56,280 nucleotides of DNA from an uncultured Eubacteriales bacterium (GTDB lineage: Bacteria > Bacillota > Clostridia > Oscillospirales > Butyricicoccaceae): assembly GCA_910586105.1 (NCBI GenBank), contig CAJUGU010000006.1, positions 1 through 56,280 on the forward strand, in the 5' to 3' direction. Positions within the stretch are counted from its first letter, which is position 1. Each line of letters opens with the position of its first letter. The translations under genes were made by a program, and so were the position numbers. Positions 41,130 through 49,891 of this stretch are shown here, piece by piece. Under the pieces are notes generated by a model. That model did no database searches. It was given only the letters and a program-made list of their open reading frames with translations, and was not told where the DNA came from.

Positions 41130-43565
41130 TTATAGATCCGGATTGATATCCGCAAACAGCGAAACGCCGCGGTTCTGCTTCTCACGCGCGAACTCGCACA
41201 GCAGCCCCGAAACCAGCTGGCGGCGCGGCTTGCCATCCGGGCAGCGGAGCGTCAGATGATAGCGGTAACGCCCCATCACCCGCACCACCGGCGCGGGCGC
41301 CGGCCCCAAAACCGGGCAGCAGATCTCCCGGAACTGTCCCTGCATCAGCGATTCGATACGGCGGCGCAGCGCCAGCAGCGAGGCCAGCACCTGCCGTTCT
41401 TCCTCGCCCGTAGCGGTCAGCACCAGCAGCTCCGCCAGCGGCGGGGCGAGCAGCGCGCCGCGCGCCTCGATCTCACTTTCGTAAAACTGGTCGTAATCCT
41501 GCCGCGCCGCCGCCAGGATCACCGAGTGCCTCGGGCTGTAGGTCTGTATGATCGCCCGCCCCGTGCTGAACCGCCGCCCCGCCCGTCCGACCACCTGCGT
41601 GATCAGCGAAAAGGTGCGCTCCTTCGCGCGGTAGTTGGGCGCATACAGGCTCTGGTCCGCATCCAGCACGCCGACCAGCGTGACGTTTTCAAAATCCAGC
41701 CCCTTCGTGACCATCTGGGTGCCGAGCAGGATGTCCGCCTGCCCCTTCCCAAACGCCGCGAACAGCTTTTCGTGCGCGTTCTTACGGGCGGTCGTGTCCG
41801 CATCCATACGCAGCACCCGCGCCTGCGGGAATTTCGCATGCAGCTCTTCCTCCACCCGCTGGGTGCCCGCCGTCTCGGTGAACAGGCGTCCGCCGCCGCA
41901 CTGCGGGCAAACGCCGGTGATCTTCACCGAATAGCCGCAGTAATGGCACATCGCGCGGCTGTTGACCGAATGATAGGTCAGCGTCGACGTACACGAGGGG
42001 CACTCGGGCATCCAACCGCACTGCGGACAGCCGATCGTCCGGCTGTTGCCCCGCCGGTTCAGGAACAGGATGCTTTGCCGTCCCTCCGCCAGGTTCTGCG
42101 CCAGCGCTTCCTGCAGCACCGCGCCGATGCTGCCGCCGTTGCCCTGCCGGATCTCCCCGCGCAGGTCGGCGATCGTGACCTCGGGCATCGGCGTGCCCAT
42201 GAACCGCTCGGACAACGTAAAGATGGGATACTTCCCCTGCTTCCCCGCATAATAGCTTTCCACCGACGGCGTCGCCGAACCAAGCACCAGCAGCCCCTTC
42301 GACCGCGCAATCAGGTATTTCGCCACGTCGCGGGCGTGATAGCGCGGCGACTGCTCCGAGCGGTACGCACTGTCCTGCTCCTCGTCGATGATGAGCAGCC
42401 CAAGGTCTTCAACCGGCGCGAACACCGCCGAGCGCGTGCCGACGACCACCGTACACGCGCCGCTTTTGATGCGCTTCCAGCTGTCATAGCGTTCCCCGGT
42501 CGACAACGCGGAATGCAGCACCGCGACCCGTTCGCCGAACTGTCCGACAAACGCGCGGATCGCCTGCGGCGTCAGCCCGATCTCGGGCACCAGCACGATC
42601 GCCGACCGCCCCTGCGCCAGCGCCGCGCCGATCAGCTTCAAATAGACCTGGGTCTTGCCGCTGCCGGTCACGCCGTACAGCAGCGCCGCAGCAGCCCCGT
42701 CCTGTTCCAGCAGGGCGCGCAGCCCTTCAAACACCCGCTCCTGCGCCGCGCTCAGCTCGACCGGCGGCCCCTGCGGGATCTCCGAAAAATCGGGCGTGCG
42801 GAAGACCTCCGCCTCTTCCTTTTCGAGCAGGCCGCGCTTGACCATGCCGTTGAGCACCGCCATGCTCGCGCCGGTCATGTACATCAGCTCGCGGCGGCTC
42901 ATCGAACCGCCGTCCGCCAGCAGGCTGACCACGTCGGCGCGCGTCGGGCTCCCCCGCGCGCAGCTCCGCATCGCGGTATCCGGGTCGACCGCCAGTCGCA
43001 GCATGGCCTCGGTCTTGTCGCGCGCGTTCGGGGCAATGCCCGGCGAATACCGCAGCACGCCCTCGGCGCACAGCCGGTCGAGCAGCGGCCGGATGCTTTT
43101 CCCCGGCAGCGCCTCCTCCAGCTCGGACAGCAGGCGTTCGGGTTCCCCGGCGCAGAACTGCCGCAGCAGCGCCCCCGCGTCGTCGTCGCGCGCCTGCCAC
43201 GCGGCCAGGTCGCACGAGCCGAGCGCGTACCGCTCCCGCCGCCGGAACCACAGCCCCGCAGGCAGGATGGTGCGCACGCAGTCGAAAAAAGTACAGAACA
43301 GCCGTTCCCGCAGGTACACGGCCAGCCGCAGCTGCGCAGAGGTGAGCACCGGCTCGCGGTCAAGCGTTTCCAGCACCGGCTTGAGCCCTTCGCCCGAACC
43401 GTCCCGGACAGCCATCACGACCGCCTCCAGCCGCTTGTTCCCCCGGCCGAACGGCACCAGCACCCGGCACCCGACCTCCGGCGCGCCCTCCGGCGGGGCG
43501 GTGTAGTCGTAAAGCCGGTCAATCGAATAGGTCGCCGCGTCGACCGCAACGGAGCAGATTTTCAT
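41130..43565 (-). CDS. priA: Primosomal protein N' (replication restart helicase PriA)
   Basis: This 811-residue superfamily 2 helicase has an N-terminal DNA-binding domain (AVDAATYSIDRLYDYTAP), Walker A GVTGSGKTQVYL near 295-306, DEEQDSAYRSEQ near 390, a zinc region with paired CxxC motifs (CPQCGWMPECPSC, CHYCG, CPQCGG near 510-560) and helicase motifs TQMVTKGLDFENV and VVGRAGR. It restarts stalled replication forks. It overlaps coaBC by 4 bases (ATGA), the usual coaBC-priA order. Confidence 0.97.
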   Translation of the reverse strand: MKICSVAVDAATYSIDRLYDYTAPPEGAPEVGCRVLVPFGRGNKRLEAVVMAVRDGSGEGLKPVLETLDREPVLTSAQLRLAVYLRERLFCTFFDCVRTILPAGLWFRRRERYALGSCDLAAWQARDDDAGALLRQFCAGEPERLLSELEEALPGKSIRPLLDRLCAEGVLRYSPGIAPNARDKTEAMLRLAVDPDTAMRSCARGSPTRADVVSLLADGGSMSRRELMYMTGASMAVLNGMVKRGLLEKEEAEVFRTPDFSEIPQGPPVELSAAQERVFEGLRALLEQDGAAAALLYGVTGSGKTQVYLKLIGAALAQGRSAIVLVPEIGLTPQAIRAFVGQFGERVAVLHSALSTGERYDSWKRIKSGACTVVVGTRSAVFAPVEDLGLLIIDEEQDSAYRSEQSPRYHARDVAKYLIARSKGLLVLGSATPSVESYYAGKQGKYPIFTLSERFMGTPMPEVTIADLRGEIRQGNGGSIGAVLQEALAQNLAEGRQSILFLNRRGNSRTIGCPQCGWMPECPSCTSTLTYHSVNSRAMCHYCGYSVKITGVCPQCGGGRLFTETAGTQRVEEELHAKFPQARVLRMDADTTARKNAHEKLFAAFGKGQADILLGTQMVTKGLDFENVTLVGVLDADQSLYAPNYRAKERTFSLITQVVGRAGRRFSTGRAIIQTYSPRHSVILAAARQDYDQFYESEIEARGALLAPPLAELLVLTATGEEERQVLASLLALRRRIESLMQGQFREICCPVLGPAPAPVVRVMGRYRYHLTLRCPDGKPRRQLVSGLLCEFAREKQNRGVSLFADINPDL

Positions 43566-44764
43566 TGCGCCGCCCGCACCGCCAGCAGCCGGTCCAGAAT
43601 GCAGTCGGCCAGCTCGGCCTTGGGCAGGATCGGCAGCGCCTCCGGCTCCGCCCCCCGCCGAAGGATGGTCACGACGTTGGTATCCGTGCCGAAGCCCGCA
43701 CCCTCCGTTTTCAGGTTATTCGCGACCATCAGATCACAATGCTTGCTTTCCAGTTTGGCGGACGAATTTTCGAGCAGGTCGCGCGTCTCCATCGAGAAGC
43801 CGCAGATCACCTGCCCAGGACGCCTGCGCTCGCCCGCCGCCTTTAGAATGTCCGGGTTGCGCACCAGCCTGACCTCCATGCCGCCGTCCGTTTTTTTCAG
43901 CTTGTCGTCCGCCGTTTCCGCCGGGCGGTAATCGCCAACCGCCGCCGCCTTCACCAGAAAGTCCTGCTCCGGCAGCGCCGCCAGCACCGCGTCGTACATC
44001 TCCCGCGCCGAAACAACGCGGACGACCTCCACGCCCTCCGGCGGGGCCAGCGAGACCGGGCCACTGACCAGCGTTACCGCCGCGCCGCGCCGCGCCGCCG
44101 CCTCCGCGACGGCATAGCCCATCTTGCCGGTGGAATGGTTGGACAGGAACCGCACCGGGTCGAGCGCTTCGCGGGTCGGGCCCGCCGTGACCAGCACGCG
44201 CAGCCCTTCCAGATCGCGCCGCGCCGCCGCGCGCAGCACCGCCTCGCAGATCGCCGCCGGGTCGGCCATTTTGCCGCGCCCAGTGTCGCCGCAGGCCAGC
44301 CTGCCGCTCTCCGGCTCGACGAAGCGCACGCCCCGCCCCGCCAGGATCCGCAGATTTTCCTGCACCACCGGGTTGTCATACATATTGGTATTCATCGCCG
44401 GGGCCATCACGACCGGCGCACGGGTCGCAAGCAGCGTGGTCGTCACCATGTCGTCCGCGATGCCGTGCGCCGCCTTGCCGATCACGTTGGCCGTACAGGG
44501 CGCGATCACGAATACGTCCGCCCGCTTCGCAAGTGAAACGTGCGCGACCTCCCACGGGAAGTCGCGGTCAAACATGTCCGCGATCACGCGGTTGCCCGAA
44601 AGCACCTCGAGCGTCAGCGGCGTGATGAACTCACAGGCAGACTTTGTCATGAGCACGATGACCTCCGCCTGCTGTTTTTTGAGACGCGAAACGAGATCGG
44701 CGGCTTTGTAAGCCGCGATCCCGCCGGTCACGCATAATACGATTGTCTTACCCTTCAGATCCAT
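43562..44764 (-). CDS. coaBC: Bifunctional phosphopantothenoylcysteine decarboxylase / synthetase CoaBC
   Basis: This 400-residue enzyme performs two steps of coenzyme A synthesis. The N-terminal flavin-dependent CoaC half shows VTGGIAAYKAADLVSRL, APCTANVIGKAAHGIADDM and APAMNTNMYDNP; the C-terminal CoaB half begins near 185 (VLVTAGPTREALDPVRFLSN, STGKMGYAVAE, KAAAVGDYRP, NPDIL). It starts 7 bases after the rpoZ stop and overlaps priA. Confidence 0.97.
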   Translation of the reverse strand: MDLKGKTIVLCVTGGIAAYKAADLVSRLKKQQAEVIVLMTKSACEFITPLTLEVLSGNRVIADMFDRDFPWEVAHVSLAKRADVFVIAPCTANVIGKAAHGIADDMVTTTLLATRAPVVMAPAMNTNMYDNPVVQENLRILAGRGVRFVEPESGRLACGDTGRGKMADPAAICEAVLRAAARRDLEGLRVLVTAGPTREALDPVRFLSNHSTGKMGYAVAEAAARRGAAVTLVSGPVSLAPPEGVEVVRVVSAREMYDAVLAALPEQDFLVKAAAVGDYRPAETADDKLKKTDGGMEVRLVRNPDILKAAGERRRPGQVICGFSMETRDLLENSSAKLESKHCDLMVANNLKTEGAGFGTDTNVVTILRRGAEPEALPILPKAELADCILDRLLAVRAAQ

Positions 44765-44771
44765 CGGCTGT

Positions 44772-45140
44772 TCAGAACCCCTCCGTCAACGGGCTTTCAT
44801 CGGGGAAAGCGAACTCGTCCAGCGGCTGCCCGCCGGCCTCGCCGGCGGCGTCCTCCTCGCCGTCTTCTTCTTCCCCGTCCAGATCGAGCGTCACAGGCGC
44901 GGCCTCCCCGGCGGACTCGGGCGCCGGCTTCGGCTCCGGCTCGACGCGCGGGCCGTCGCAGTACACGATCGAGCCGTCGGCGATCTCGTCGAGCGCCAGC
45001 TTGACCGCCTTATCCGGCAGCCTTTCGCCGGTCTCCTCCGACTCGTCCGCCAGATCGCGGGCCCGCTGCGCCGCAAGGTTGACGAGCAGGTAGCGGTTGT
45101 TCACCTTGGCCATCAGTTCGTTCATGGATGGTTTTAACAT
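44772..45140 (-). CDS. rpoZ: RNA polymerase omega subunit
   Basis: This 122-residue protein has an omega core in its first 65 residues (NNRYLLVNLAAQRARDLADE, KAVKLALDEIADGSIVY). An acidic tail of about 55 residues (Glu, Asp, Pro, Ala, Gly) follows and makes it longer than the usual 65-90. Omega stabilises the polymerase. It lies between gmk and coaBC, as in most Firmicutes. The GGGAGG ribosome site is 11 bases upstream. Confidence 0.92.
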   Translation of the reverse strand: MLKPSMNELMAKVNNRYLLVNLAAQRARDLADESEETGERLPDKAVKLALDEIADGSIVYCDGPRVEPEPKPAPESAGEAAPVTLDLDGEEEDGEEDAAGEAGGQPLDEFAFPDESPLTEGF

Positions 45141-45193
45141 AGATCGTATTTCCTCCCTACAGGCGGGGCCCCCGCCTCCTGAAAATTGGTTGT

Positions 45194-45763
45194 TTATAAA
45201 TGTCCGGCACGGCGGGCGGCGATGATCTCCCGCAGGCGCGCGACCGCGTTTTCGACCGTGTCATTCACCACGGTATGGTCGAAGCGGTCCTGATATGCCA
45301 GCTCGCCGCGCGCGGTCTCCAGGCGTTTGCGCACCTTTTCCTCGGTCTCGGTACCCCGTCCACGCAGGCGGACGGCCAGCTCCTCGACCGACGGCGGCGC
45401 AAGGAAGACGAGCACGGCGTCCGGCCGCTTTTCATGCACCTGCATCGCGCCCTGCACCTCGATCTCGAGGATCACATCCACGCCCGCCGCGAGCCGTTCG
45501 TCGACCGGCGCTTCCAGCGTGCCATAATAATTATCGACATACTGCGCGTATTCTAAAAACGCGTTTTCCGCGATCTTCCGCTCAAATTCGGGCCTGGAGA
45601 TAAAATAATAATGGACGCCGTCCCGCTCCCCCTCGCGCGGCGCGCGGGTTGTCGCCGAAACCGACAGGAACAGCCCCGGATCCTGCGCGAGCAGTTCGCG
45701 CAGCACCGTGCCCTTGCCCGCGCCCGACGGGCCGGTGAAAATGTACAGGTCCCCTTTACGCAT
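45194..45763 (-). CDS. gmk: Guanylate kinase
   Basis: The ATG at 45763 overlaps the remA stop by 8 bases and gives 189 residues. The P-loop is GPSGAGKGT near 11-19, followed by SVSATTRAPREGERDGVHYYF (GMP-binding), EYAQYVDNYYGT near 70 and EIEVQGAMQV near 98. It converts GMP to GDP. Confidence 0.97.
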   Translation of the reverse strand: MRKGDLYIFTGPSGAGKGTVLRELLAQDPGLFLSVSATTRAPREGERDGVHYYFISRPEFERKIAENAFLEYAQYVDNYYGTLEAPVDERLAAGVDVILEIEVQGAMQVHEKRPDAVLVFLAPPSVEELAVRLRGRGTETEEKVRKRLETARGELAYQDRFDHTVVNDTVENAVARLREIIAARRAGHL

Positions 45764-46016
45764 CGTCGACCCCCTCGTCTTCCCGGCTCGCCATACGTCC
45801 GGCGATGGTTTCCGGCTGGATCGCCGAGAGCACCACGTGGTCGCTGTCGGTGATGATGACCGCGCGGGTGCGGCGGCCATAGGTCGCGTCGATCAGTACG
45901 CCCCGGTCGCGCGCTTCCTGAATGATGCGCTTGATCGGCGCGGATTCCGGGCTGACGATCGCCACGAGGCGGCTTGCGGAAACCATGTTGCCAAAGCCGA
46001 TATTAATTAGCTTCAT
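45756..46016 (-). CDS. remA: Extracellular matrix regulator RemA (DUF370)
   Basis: This 86-residue protein matches RemA: MKLINIGFGNMVSASRLVAI, SPESAPIKRIIQEARDRG, DATYGRRTRAVIITDSDHVV. RemA is a DNA-binding activator of biofilm matrix and osmoprotection genes in Bacillus, and is widespread in spore formers. It lies between yicC and gmk in the standard order and overlaps gmk by 8 bases. Confidence 0.96.
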   Translation of the reverse strand: MKLINIGFGNMVSASRLVAIVSPESAPIKRIIQEARDRGVLIDATYGRRTRAVIITDSDHVVLSAIQPETIAGRMASREDEGVDDA

Positions 46017-46081
46017 ATTGCCCCCTTATCCATGCGGCGGGCGGGCCCTTCCGCATACTGCGCCGCCTTTGCGGCGGCTGC

Positions 46082-46957
46082 TCATTCGATGTTCTGGATC
46101 TGTTCGCGGACCTTTTCGATCTCGGCCTTGAGGTCGACGACCAGCCGCGAAAGCGCGATATCGTTGGCCTTGGATCCGATCGTGTTGGCTTCGCGGTTCA
46201 TTTCCTGCACCAGGAAATCGAGCTTGCGCCCGACCGCGCCCTCCTCCGCGAGCATCAGCTCCAACTGGCTGATGTGGCTGCGCAGGCGCACGGTCTCCTC
46301 GTCGACCGCCGTTTTGTCCGCAAAGATCGCGGCTTCGGTCAGGATGCGCTGCTCGTCGATCTGCGCGGTCTCCAGCACCTCCTGCATCCGCTTCCAGAGC
46401 TTTTCGCGGTAGGCGGCGACGCGCTCGGGCGAGCGCCTTTCGACCTCGGCGACCAGCTCCAGGATGGTCTGCGCGCGGCCCCGCACGTCGGCTGCGAGCT
46501 TCTGCCCTTCGCGCTCACGCATCACATCGAATTCCCCGACCGCCAGCCCAAAGGCTTCGAGCACGTCGGCGGTCAGCTCGTCGGCGTCGACCTCCACGCG
46601 GTGGCAGGTGAGCACATCGGGCAGCTTGGCCACGCCCAGAACGGTAATGTTGTCCTGTAATTCGAAGCGGTCGCGCAGTCGCCGCAGCGCGTCGACATAA
46701 CCGCCCGCGAGCCGTTCGTTCAGGATGATCTCGGTATCCTCCGCGCCGTCGTCGTCGATGGCGGCGAAGATGTCGACCCGGCCCCGCGCAATGCGCCCGG
46801 AAGCCGCCTTTTTCAGCGCCTCCTCCAAAAAGCCGTACACGCGCGGCGCTTTCACCGTGCAGTCCAGATAGCGGTGGTTTACCGCCCGCACCTCAACGGT
46901 GATCTCACGCCCATGCGCGGACAGGCGCGCGCGCCCGTAACCGGTCATGCTTTTCAT
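46082..46957 (-). CDS. yicC: YicC family endoribonuclease-like protein
   Basis: The ATG at 46957 (KSMTGYGRAR) follows GAAGGGG; an in-frame ATG 18 bases upstream is less well placed. The 291-residue protein has the YicC pattern: EVRAVNHRYLDCTVKAPR near 22-39, RGRVDIF near 60 and the C-terminal DUF1732 part with EEGAVGRKLDFLVQEMNREA, NTIGSKANDIALS and EIEKVREQIQNIE. YicC proteins cleave RNA in E. coli. It is at the head of the conserved yicC-remA-gmk-rpoZ order. Confidence 0.94.
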   Translation of the reverse strand: MKSMTGYGRARLSAHGREITVEVRAVNHRYLDCTVKAPRVYGFLEEALKKAASGRIARGRVDIFAAIDDDGAEDTEIILNERLAGGYVDALRRLRDRFELQDNITVLGVAKLPDVLTCHRVEVDADELTADVLEAFGLAVGEFDVMREREGQKLAADVRGRAQTILELVAEVERRSPERVAAYREKLWKRMQEVLETAQIDEQRILTEAAIFADKTAVDEETVRLRSHISQLELMLAEEGAVGRKLDFLVQEMNREANTIGSKANDIALSRLVVDLKAEIEKVREQIQNIE

Positions 46958-47022
46958 TCCTTCAAACCCCTTCATTTTGATAATATTGCCAGACCGCCGC
47001 AGGATCCCCGGGCAGCTGCGCC

Positions 47023-47526
47023 TTAACGGAAGCGGCTGAGCCAACGGCGCAGCCCCGCGAAGATCCGCGTCATGCAAAAATCATAATACGTGATGAACGC
47101 CGTCCAGCCGCCCGCCAGGCAGAGCAGCACGAACGGGGAAAGCGTTTGCAGCTCCGGGACCAACCCCAGCCGGATCACGACCACCGAAAGCCCGACCCAG
47201 AACGCGGCGAGCGCCGCGTTGCACGCCAGCCGGACGAAACGGCCCCGTGTCAGGACGCTGAACTTGACCACCGTATACAGACCCAGCACAAGGGCGTACA
47301 CCAGAGCGGTGAACTTATCCGGCAGGAGCAGCACCGCAAGCAGGGAGGTCGCGGCATAAACCATCCTTCCGACCTTCCCCTCGCCCCGCAGGAAAAAGAG
47401 CGCGGGGACGAGCGCCGCCAGCAACGCCGCCGCTCCGGCGGCGATCTCGAAGAGCGAGCCCACGCCAAGCAGCAGCATCGAAACGGCGGTCATTACGCCG
47501 CCCTGCGCCACACTGCGCGCGTTCAC
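47023..47526 (-). CDS. Hypothetical multi-pass membrane protein
   Basis: This 167-residue protein has about five membrane segments with few charges between them and a basic C-terminus (FAGLRRWLSRFR). The start is a GTG at 47526, 3 bases after the J-domain protein stop; an alternative ATG lies at 47493. Its layout resembles small Firmicutes YybS-like membrane proteins, but I cannot confirm that. It is probably co-transcribed with the J-domain gene. Confidence 0.7.
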   Translation of the reverse strand: MNARSVAQGGVMTAVSMLLLGVGSLFEIAAGAAALLAALVPALFFLRGEGKVGRMVYAATSLLAVLLLPDKFTALVYALVLGLYTVVKFSVLTRGRFVRLACNAALAAFWVGLSVVVIRLGLVPELQTLSPFVLLCLAGGWTAFITYYDFCMTRIFAGLRRWLSRFR

Positions 47527-47529
47527 CGG

Positions 47530-48165
47530 TCAGCACCCCATGTTGCAGCAGTTGCAGCACAGCGACAGGCAGAGCAGGTTCGCGCAGCAGTCGCAGAGGT
47601 CAGCGTGCTGCATGGGGCGATAGCCGCCGTAGCTGCCCGCCATATTGACCATATTCAGCGCCGAACGGTATTCGGTGTTGCCCGGATCCATGGCGCACGC
47701 CTGTTGATAGCAGTTGGAAGCCTCGTCATACCAGCCCTTCTTATAATATACGGTGCCCATGAGGAAAAACCACTCCGCGTCGCGCTGGCTGGTGCGCTGG
47801 AGCATTTCCTCGGCAAGGTTCAGATTACCCGCGTTGATCGCCGAGCGGATCTGCCCAAACACGCCGCCGCTGCGGCGCTGCTGGCCCCCATATCCCTGCT
47901 GTCCGCCGTAGCTTTGCTGTCCGCCGAACCCCTGCTGACCGTAAGCCTGCTGCCGGGTCCCGCCGGAGGAACCGCGTCCGGAGCGCTCGTTCATAATGAG
48001 GTCATACGCCTCGTTGATCTCCTTCATGCGCTGCTCGGCAAGGTCGGCCAACGGATTGTTGACGTAGTTATCCGGGTGGTATTTGCGCGCGAGCTCACGA
48101 TAGGCGCGTTTTACATCATCATCACTGGTCTGCGGCGTCACGCCCAACAGTTTATAAGGATCCAT
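47530..48165 (-). CDS. J-domain protein with Gln/Gly-rich linker and Cys-rich tail
   Basis: This 211-residue protein starts at the ATG after GGAGGACG. The J domain (1-65) contains DPYKLLGVTP, HPDNY (the HPD motif that stimulates DnaK) and KEINEAYDLIM. A Gln/Gly/Tyr repeat linker follows (GQQGFGGQQSYGGQQGYGG), then a short TPR-like helical part (INAGNLNLAEEMLQ, DAEWFFLMGTVYYKKGWYDE). The final 22 residues hold nine cysteines (CDCC, CCNCC). The tail suggests metal binding. Its frame begins inside the DUF5685 gene, a 14-base overlap. Confidence 0.85.
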   Translation of the reverse strand: MDPYKLLGVTPQTSDDDVKRAYRELARKYHPDNYVNNPLADLAEQRMKEINEAYDLIMNERSGRGSSGGTRQQAYGQQGFGGQQSYGGQQGYGGQQRRSGGVFGQIRSAINAGNLNLAEEMLQRTSQRDAEWFFLMGTVYYKKGWYDEASNCYQQACAMDPGNTEYRSALNMVNMAGSYGGYRPMQHADLCDCCANLLCLSLCCNCCNMGC

Positions 48166-49036
48166 GACGAATTCGTCCTCCGTTCGTTTGATAAGTTCCA
48201 TCGAGCACCTGCCGCGTGACCGCGGGCAGGCCCAGCCAGATGATATTTTCGATCAGCCCCGCGTCGCGCTGCGCCCCGAGCAAGTCGAAGGCGGTGCAGA
48301 CATCCACAAGGGAGCGTTCGAGCGTCCGTTCGAGCTGTTCGCGCGCAGGGGCAAGTCCGGTGGCTTCCGAAAGCCCGAACCGTAAGGCTACGGGGTTGTA
48401 GCGCCCGCGCGCAAGGTCGTCCGCGAGGTCTTCGCACGCGTCGATCAGGTAGACCCATCGCCCGGTGTGGTAAAAGAGCTGCCGCAGGATGCGTTCGCGG
48501 TCGTCCCCAGTCGCAGGGACGGCGGCGGCCAACAGGCGGGCGGTGGAGTCGGCGGCGCGGTCAATGGAGGCGCACTGCGCGGCTTCAAGCGCGGCGAGGT
48601 CGTCGATACAGGCGGCGAACGCGCGGTCGACATCCGGCAGGCGCTGGACGGCGCGGCGATAGCCATTTTTTGCCAGACCCAGAAGCATCCCTGCCCCGGC
48701 CCGGCGCAGCCCGGCCTCGTCGCGCACGGTGTCGCGCAGCTTGTGATAATTCAGCAGGACGCTGACGTCAGCCGCGTAATCGACGGCGGCGTTCCCCCGG
48801 CAGACCGGACGCCTGCGGAAGGGCGACGCATCACAGCGGCAGCGGGCGGTCTCGCCGTCCTCGCCGGTACAGCCGAGGACGAGGGCGAAAAACACCATAT
48901 CATAGCTCAAAAAAAGGGTGTGGAACCTGCCGTAACGCGCCCGGATGGCGTGACAGAGGCCGCAATAAACCTCCTGAAAGCGGTGGACCTCCCGCACGCG
49001 GAGCTCGTCCTTGACGGGACGGATAAAGCCAAACAT
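48152..49036 (-). CDS. DUF5685 family protein
   Basis: This 294-residue protein begins FGFIRPVKDELRVREVHRF and YCGLCHAIRARYGRF, the typical DUF5685 N-terminus with a Cys pair. Further cysteines (CTGEDGETARCRC, CRG) follow before residue 80, then an all-helical body with DACEDLADDLARGRYNP, a pattern like the Asp-rich helix of isoprenoid synthases. No function is known to me. It starts after GGGGGAGG and leads the J-domain and membrane-protein genes. Confidence 0.82.
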   Translation of the reverse strand: MFGFIRPVKDELRVREVHRFQEVYCGLCHAIRARYGRFHTLFLSYDMVFFALVLGCTGEDGETARCRCDASPFRRRPVCRGNAAVDYAADVSVLLNYHKLRDTVRDEAGLRRAGAGMLLGLAKNGYRRAVQRLPDVDRAFAACIDDLAALEAAQCASIDRAADSTARLLAAAVPATGDDRERILRQLFYHTGRWVYLIDACEDLADDLARGRYNPVALRFGLSEATGLAPAREQLERTLERSLVDVCTAFDLLGAQRDAGLIENIIWLGLPAVTRQVLDGTYQTNGGRIRHGSL

Positions 49037-49172
49037 CAGAAACCGCCTCCCCCCGGGAGACCTCTGCGCTCCCAGCCGTCCAATAACCGTTCTATATATT
49101 TTACTAGATTTTTCCCAAAATTACAAGTCTGCGCGTCGGCTCCCGCCGCAGAATTCACAAAAAATTTTGAAA

Positions 49173-49601
49173 TCAGGCCTCGCCGGCGACCCGTGAAACG
49201 ATGGTAAACACCATCTCGCCGCGCTCTTTATAGCGTTTATTGTACTTTATCGCACAGGCTACGCCAATCGCGAAGCCCAGAATCCCGCAGCCGGAGGCAG
49301 CGCCTTCGCCAAAGCCCAGCAGGCTCGCGACCGCAAACAGGGCAAAAAACAGCACGAGCGGCACGGCATATACGATGGCGGCAAGCCCCATAAGCCGTTT
49401 AAACTCCCCCTCAATGACGACGCGTTCATTCGGCGCCGCGCCGATCGCGTTAACCACTTCCGCAAGGATGGGGCCGGATACCATTTCGGTACACCCGCCG
49501 CCGCACTTAGAGCAATCGTGCCCGCAAGCCGACTGCCTTGTTACTTCCACTTCCGCCTTGCCATCAGGCAACAGGCGTTTGACCACTGCATTCTGTGTCA
49601 T
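49173..49601 (-). CDS. RseC/SoxR-reducing-system family membrane protein
   Basis: The ATG at 49601 follows GGAGG, giving 142 residues; the longer open frame crosses repeat G. Residues 23-37 hold SACGHDCSKCGGGC, a four-Cys site likely to carry an iron-sulfur cluster, as in RsxC/RseC-type proteins. Two membrane segments lie at about 71-95 and 103-120, followed by a basic tail. E. coli RsxC/RseC helps reduce SoxR with the Rnf-like complex; the role here is inference, since no rnf genes are in the window. Confidence 0.85.
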   Translation of the reverse strand: MTQNAVVKRLLPDGKAEVEVTRQSACGHDCSKCGGGCTEMVSGPILAEVVNAIGAAPNERVVIEGEFKRLMGLAAIVYAVPLVLFFALFAVASLLGFGEGAASGCGILGFAIGVACAIKYNKRYKERGEMVFTIVSRVAGEA

Positions 49602-49640
49602 ATCACGTTTTCCTCCAATCAACATCTCACTCCATCGACC

Positions 49641-49887
49641 AGCCCGCCGCCGTTCTGGCGGGCTGGTCCGCAGAGCAAATCCGGCTGCGTCGCACCCGAT
49701 CCCCCGTCCCGCCCGCAGGCGAAAAGAGATGCGAAGCATCTCGGGGCCCGGGGTCTGTGACCCCGGCGGGAGTCCAGAGGGCTGGCCCTCTGGCGCCGTC
49801 CGCGCAGGACGCCTCCCCGGCGAGGGGCGGGTGCAGGGCAGGGCCCTGCCGCTGTCCGCGCAGGACGCCTCCCCAGCGAGGGGCGGC
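49641..49887. repeat. Dispersed GC-rich modular repeat, copy G (longest)
   Basis: Order: AGCCCGCC...GGCGGGCT hairpin, GCCCGCAGGCG, GATGCGAAGCATC hairpin, GGGGTCTGTGACCCC hairpin, GGAGTCCAGAGGGC with its complement, GTCCGCGCAGGAC (49798-49810), GCCTCCCCGGCGAGG, GTGCAGGGCAGGGCCCTGCC, a GTCCGCGCAGGAC again (49854-49866), and GCCTCCCC. The last blocks are a tandem duplication. It fills the gap between the COG2509 gene and the RseC-like gene. Confidence 0.85.
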
Positions 49888-49891
49888 GCTC

